A DNA stretch of 64,000 bases from Erythroxylum novogranatense (taxonomy: Eukaryota; Streptophyta; Magnoliopsida; Malpighiales; Erythroxylaceae): the NCBI GenBank assembly GCA_029891385.1, contig JAIWQS010000251.1, positions 434,001 through 498,000 of the forward strand, read 5' to 3'. Within the stretch, counting starts at the first letter, position 1. Each line of letters begins with the position of its first letter. Below are positions 60,195 through 64,000 of the stretch, in pieces. Made by a program: the position numbers and the translations under genes. Under the pieces are notes generated by a model that worked only from the letters and a program-made list of their open reading frames with translations, made no database searches and had not been told where the DNA came from.

Positions 60195-61260
60195 GGAAGA
60201 ACTCTCAGCTCTCCCTCTATCTCTACCTCTACCTCTCTGTCCAGATCCACCACCTCTGCTCTACTGAACGGTAGCATCGCTACCGGATCTCCCACTCACA
60301 TCAAACTGGGTTCCAGCAACAAGCGGACAATCTCTAACTTTGTGTTCTAGAGAGCCACATGCAAAGCAAGCTCCTGCCACAACCTAGCACTCTCCACCGT
60401 GCCTTTTCCCACAATGCTGACATGGGGCTCGCTGGTTTTGCACTATACTTCATCCCCCACCAGTCTGTGTAGATCTACCTCTCTTTCCAGTTCCTGACTG
60501 TCTAAATCCACCTGATGATTTGAATGATCTACTCTGGCGCTTACTAAAACTTCTGCCAAAACTGCCCTGATTCTCACTAGGCCTCTTTCCTCTGGACCCT
60601 TGCCCAATCTCTACTTGTTTCTCCTTCATTAGCTGTTCAATTCTGATGGAGGCAGCTCTCAACTCAGTGAAAGTGCCCATATCTGACCTTGCTAGCCTTG
60701 TCCTGATCTCTATGTTCAGCTCATTCTCAAACCTCCTGCATTTATCTTCTTCTGTGGAGATTTAAGCAGTGGCATAACCCATCAACTCATTAAATCGGAC
60801 CTCATAGTCCGCCATCGACATCCGCCTCGCTTGCCCAAGAACCTTGCATCTTCATGTCCAAGTAAACCTTGGGCATGTAGTTGTCTCTGAAGACTCTCAG
60901 GAAGTCTTCCCACTTCAATTGACAAGGCCTGGTGGTACTGCCTGGAACAATCTTCCACCATTGGTAAACTGGGCCCTGTAGTAATGATACTGCATAGTCA
61001 AACCTCTCATCAGGCTCGCAGTCCATCTGATCAAAAACCTTCTCAGTCCTCTCTAACCATCCCTCGGCCTCGCCGGTCTCATGCTTGCCATAAGTTCATA
61101 ACCTCGCCGCAATCTATCATACCTCCTATCCCTTCTTTCGGAAACTCTAGGTGACAACCCCTCAGATCGAGGTACCAAGGACTCTCTACTGGCTCCTACA
61201 GATCCTTGGTCAGCTGGTTGATCAATCTGATCACCTAGGGCGGATGACCTATAACAAATG
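60195..61260 (-). pseudogene. H gag with zinc knuckle (broken)
   Basis: The N-terminal stretch resembles A3 (DQPADQGSVGASRES near 61220-61180). The core is MDCEPDERFDYAVSLLQGPV and FRDNYMPKVYLDMKMQ (61026-60840), followed by a frameshift. The next part is MGTFTELRAASIRIEQLMKE with a Ser/Gly/Arg-rich linker (60680-60450). A zinc knuckle CFACGSLEHKVRDC lies near 60327-60372. Stops and shifts disable it. Confidence 0.87.
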
Positions 61261-61339
61261 ATAACTTCAATTATTATCCGTGTTACTTAAGATATTTCAT
61301 GTTTATCATTCCTATATGTCCCAACAGATGCTAAACCAT

Positions 61340-61351
61340 GCTCTGATACCA
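61340..61351 (-). promoter_or_regulatory. primer binding site of H (initiator tRNA-Met)
   Basis: The minus strand reads TGGTATCAGAGC, six bases after the LTR end, with the same spacer TTTAGG as in the LTR at 6039. Confidence 0.92.
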
Positions 61352-61357
61352 CCTAAA

Positions 61358-61453
61358 TGTAGCGCCCCCTTACCGTAGGGTACCCACCGGGACACTCGAA
61401 GGTCATTCCGGCACATATCCTACGATGAGGGCACGCTACGATCGATCACTACT
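61358..61453 (-). repeat. H 5' LTR, part 1 (sense end)
   Basis: TGTAGCGCCCCC on the plus strand is the LTR end. It matches 17170-17250 of the 3' LTR and is interrupted at 61453 by a copia-type LTR. Confidence 0.88.
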
Positions 61454-61700
61454 TGTTGGACCAATGGTGGTTGGCAAATTAATTCCACTTATGTTTTGAT
61501 AATAATAAAATGTATAGAATTGGTTAAGAAATTGTTTCAGGTATTTTGGGATTGATGTTCAATGAAAGAATTGTACAAATCAAGAAGAGCAAGTGTTTAA
61601 TCAATAGAGAATCAAGATGGGAGTTGTCTTCTAAGTAAATATGGCATAAAACATGAGGTTTATAAAGGATTTGGTCGAATGTTACTATTGAAGGCTAAAC

Positions 61701-61935
61701 AAGTCGACTTACACATTACAAGATGGCTTACATATGAAGATGAACTCTGACAAGTCGACTTATAGAAAACAAGTCGACTTATCGGGAGAAACAAGTCGAC
61801 TTATCGAGGGAAACAAGTCGACTTATACAAAACAAGTCGACTTATACATAACAAGTCGACTTATTAGAGAGCGGAGGTACATGTTTTACGTAAATGGTTG
61901 AAACAAGTCGACTTATGTATTCGACAAGTCTACTT
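61701..61935. repeat. AAGTCGACTT palindrome array
   Basis: Eight exact copies of ACAAGTCGACTTA and one with a single change (last at 61926) are spaced mostly 18-23 bp apart with variable spacers. It lies in the U3 region upstream of the TATA box. Confidence 0.92.
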
Positions 61936-62057
61936 ATTGAAGCACAGATTCAGCTCCAACGGTCCAATTTGCTAAAAATGGTATGAAGATAATCAAGGAA
62001 CGGCTATATCTAATTAAGCAACGGCTAGTAGAGCTCCAACAGCTATATTTCTACAAC

Positions 62058-62066
62058 TATAAATAG
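62058..62066 (+). promoter_or_regulatory. TATA box of the copia-type LTR
   Basis: TATAAATAG, followed by AGGATGATGG. It lies about 600 bp into the LTR, a normal promoter position. Confidence 0.75.
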
Positions 62067-62617
62067 AGGATGATGGAAGAAGAGTATATACAAGTGCCAT
62101 AAGCTCAAATACTCTCATATTGCTTCAAATTGCTCATTATTGCTCTTATATTGTTACAAATTGTTTTGAGCATTTGTTCTTCAATCTTTTTATTGTTTTA
62201 TTACAATTTGAGTGACGAGTGAAAAGGTCACGTGAGGTAGGATTTGTGCCGCAAGACAAATCAAGTGTAAAGGTTGCTTGAGCAGTAAATCAGCGGTGTT
62301 GGTAGGATTTGTGCTTGGGAAGACAAATCGAGTGTAAAGGTAGCTTGAGCCGAAATCAGCGGGATTGTAAAAGTTCACACTCAACTACAAAGTGTGCAAT
62401 AAAGTGATTGGCAAAATCCTAAGTGGGAGCTTAGGTAGAGGACGTAGGTCTTAGCACCGAACCTCTATAAAAACAGTGTTTGATCTTCTTCCCTACACTT
62501 TTTCAATTAAGTTTATCAAAATTGTTTTTGTGTGTTTTAACTTCTGATTTTCTTGTAGAAATTTTCAAAGAGTTTTAAGATCTATTCAACCCCCCCCCCT
62601 TCTAGATCGCTTACACA

Positions 62618-64000
62618 ACTCTCCCTTCATATGGCATGGTAACATAAATCACTTGTAAAGCATCATAAGAAGATCACAATATTTTAAAACCCACTTTTTC
62701 CTCATTACATTTCACAAAATTGAAGTCTACATTGTCTGTCCACAATATCCGTATGTACATCATCAGAAACCTAATACAATAGTACTACGTGAATGAGGAA
62801 ACTGTATCAAAATTATCTAAACCACCCAAAAAAAACTCCTCAGCTGACCGACCTTTGAGCCATGATCTCTCCAATCGCAATATGCTCGGCTAGTAGAGCC
62901 TCTTTAGCAGCTAGAGTTGTCTCTCGGTCCTGAAAAGACAACGATGCAATTTTGGTGAGTTTTGTGAACTCAATGAGGTAACCATCATCGATGGTTCGCT
63001 CAATTCATGCATCACATTATTGCACATAACATAATATTCACTTCATTGCATATTCACAATTTTCGCATGTTTGGAGCACTTAAATAACTCATTTAAAACA
63101 TATTCTAAAGAAAACAATTAATTGAGTGAGACCGTCTAGGTTACTCACAGGTTGCTCTCGAAGCTAACGCCTGGAAGATCCAGCAACGTCTGGAAGTTGA
63201 CGTTCCAGTTGCTCCTCTATAACAAATACTATACATGATATCAAAATTTGCACCATTAAGAGTGCTCAACAATGCACATGTATGAGATGTATTATGTACA
63301 ATGCATGTTCATGCTAAATCTTGGGTATCGCTCTTTGATTCTTCTCAACACTATTCCATACCAAAATTCATTCAAGCATAACTAACACTTAGGTTTATGC
63401 ATCTCCAAAACCATTGAAATCATAATTCATTTGTCACCGGCTTACTTTCAGACTTTCTGAAATACCCTTTCGGGTTTACTGTTCACATTCAATCAGGAGG
63501 CAAAACTTGTGAAATTTGAACTCACTCTCTTCTAGAAAAGTGTTCCTCTATCTTGCATCTTTCCATGACACCAATTTCACTCAATTTGGTTCAGTAATTT
63601 GGAAGATATGCCTCAAACATTTTTGGACCGTTCCTCTCCAAAACAGTGTACTATATCCAAATTCCATCCATAAATTGAGAAATTGAACACCTTAGAGACT
63701 AGATCAAGATTCAGCTTCTTCATATTATTTGTATCTCTATTACTCTAGTTTACTAAAAATCAAGAATCATATTAATTGTATCTCTATTACTCTAGTTTAC
63801 TAAAAATCAAGAATCACCTCAATTGAAGTCCTAAAGACCAAGATATCCTCAAAATACTGAAATATGTTCAGTAAAATATCCAGTTCATGCTCCTTCCACC
63901 GATACCCTTACTTTGATTCAATCAATCATTTCCAATTTAATACCAAAAGCCATAAATTTTTGTGGAGAGATAATGAAATGTGTTAGGAATCCAATGCTTA
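62618..64000 (-). repeat. H 5' LTR, part 2, runs off the window
   Basis: It matches 17250-17763 and then 21675 onwards. At 63126-63130 the GTGAG site is single and uninterrupted, the empty-site counterpart of the solo LTR at 17764. Hairpins are at 62956-62972 and 62980-62996. A 47 bp duplication (63729 and 63776) is present here but not in the 3' LTR near 22265. Confidence 0.9.

Larger units (their letters stand above)
61454..62617 (+). mobile_element. copia-type solo LTR in the H 5' LTR
   Basis: 1,164 bp from TGTTGGACCAATGG to CGCTTACACA. The matching stretch of the H 3' LTR near 17250 is uninterrupted, proving insertion. A TATA box (62058), a C-run before the end (TTCAACCCCCCCCCC near 62586) and short length fit a copia LTR in plus orientation; there is no internal region. 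A roughly 70 bp unit (GGTAGGATTTGTGC...AATCAGCGG) is repeated at 62237 and 62301. A clean 5 bp duplication is not visible; only ACT is shared at the junctions. Confidence 0.8.
17170..64000 (-). mobile_element. gypsy (Tekay-like) element H, split by five insertions
   Basis: A single minus-strand element can be followed across the right part of the window: 5' LTR 61358 onward, primer site 61340-61351, gag, protease, RT, RNase H, integrase, chromodomain, polypurine tract 39640-39655, and 3' LTR ending at 17170. The pieces rejoin in order and frame where 40036-43653 and 45979-59389 are excluded, each with a 5 bp duplication. The leftmost roughly 12 bp of the 3' LTR are missing next to the SINE-like sequence. 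The 5' LTR runs past the window, so the target duplication of H is not visible. Confidence 0.85.

Noticed and set aside
61701..61935. CRISPR-like array
   Set aside because: Repeats of 10-14 bp with variable 5-40 bp spacers inside a plant LTR; no CRISPR features.
1..64000. A host gene, defence system or biosynthetic cluster hidden between the transposons
   Set aside because: Every long frame belongs to gag-pol or to LTR sequence; the unassigned gaps are short and without domains.

Overview
The window is nuclear DNA of a flowering plant and consists almost entirely of LTR retrotransposons inserted into one another. The grounds are plant-type Ty3/gypsy polyproteins with a C-terminal chromodomain (Tekay/Del-like chromoviruses), fragments of Ty1/copia and Athila-like elements, primer binding sites matching plant initiator tRNA-Met, and long AT-rich LTRs. 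I found no host gene, rRNA, tRNA gene or CRISPR array. The species cannot be named from this sequence. A gene-poor, heterochromatic (pericentromeric-like) setting is an inference from the nesting.

Left part (1-17169): the 5' half of a minus-strand copia element (1-4640) sits in what looks like the leader of a minus-strand gypsy element whose 5' LTR is 6039-10136. That LTR interrupts a decayed plus-strand copia integrase/RT fragment (10137-11085). Then come about 1 kb of unrecognised DNA, a decayed Athila-like gag/protease piece (12130-12919), two truncated gypsy LTRs in opposite orientation (12920-14922 and 14923-17000), and a probable tRNA-derived SINE (17001-17169).

Right part (17170-64000): one minus-strand gypsy element, called H here, has been split by later insertions. 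Its 3' LTR (17170-39639) holds a solo LTR (17764-21674, TSD GTGAG) and a complete plus-strand gypsy element called A3 (23499-38929, TSD TGAAA). A3 itself contains a solo LTR (27624-30651, TSD TGCTG). The H polyprotein holds a solo LTR (40036-43653, TSD GCTCA) and a complete plus-strand gypsy element called B5 (45979-59389, TSD GTACT). B5 in turn contains a 4.4 kb solo LTR (51610-56041). The H 5' LTR (61358 to beyond the window) holds a copia-type solo LTR (61454-62617).

Two LTR groups recur. Group A begins TGTAAC (6039, 17764, A3, H). Group B begins TGTTGG or TGTTAG and ends CCAACA (12920, 14923, 27624, 40036, B5, 51610). All coding regions carry stops, frameshifts or insertions, so no element here is likely to be autonomous, although B5 is fairly well preserved.

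The unexplained signal is in the non-coding LTR DNA. Units of about 180 bp are conserved in spacing across LTRs. Hairpins at fixed LTR positions are conserved, one with a compensatory base-pair change. A fast-changing palindromic or GC-rich cassette recurs next to one conserved phrase. A GTCGAC-centred palindromic phrase with about 20 bp spacing is shared by copia and gypsy elements.
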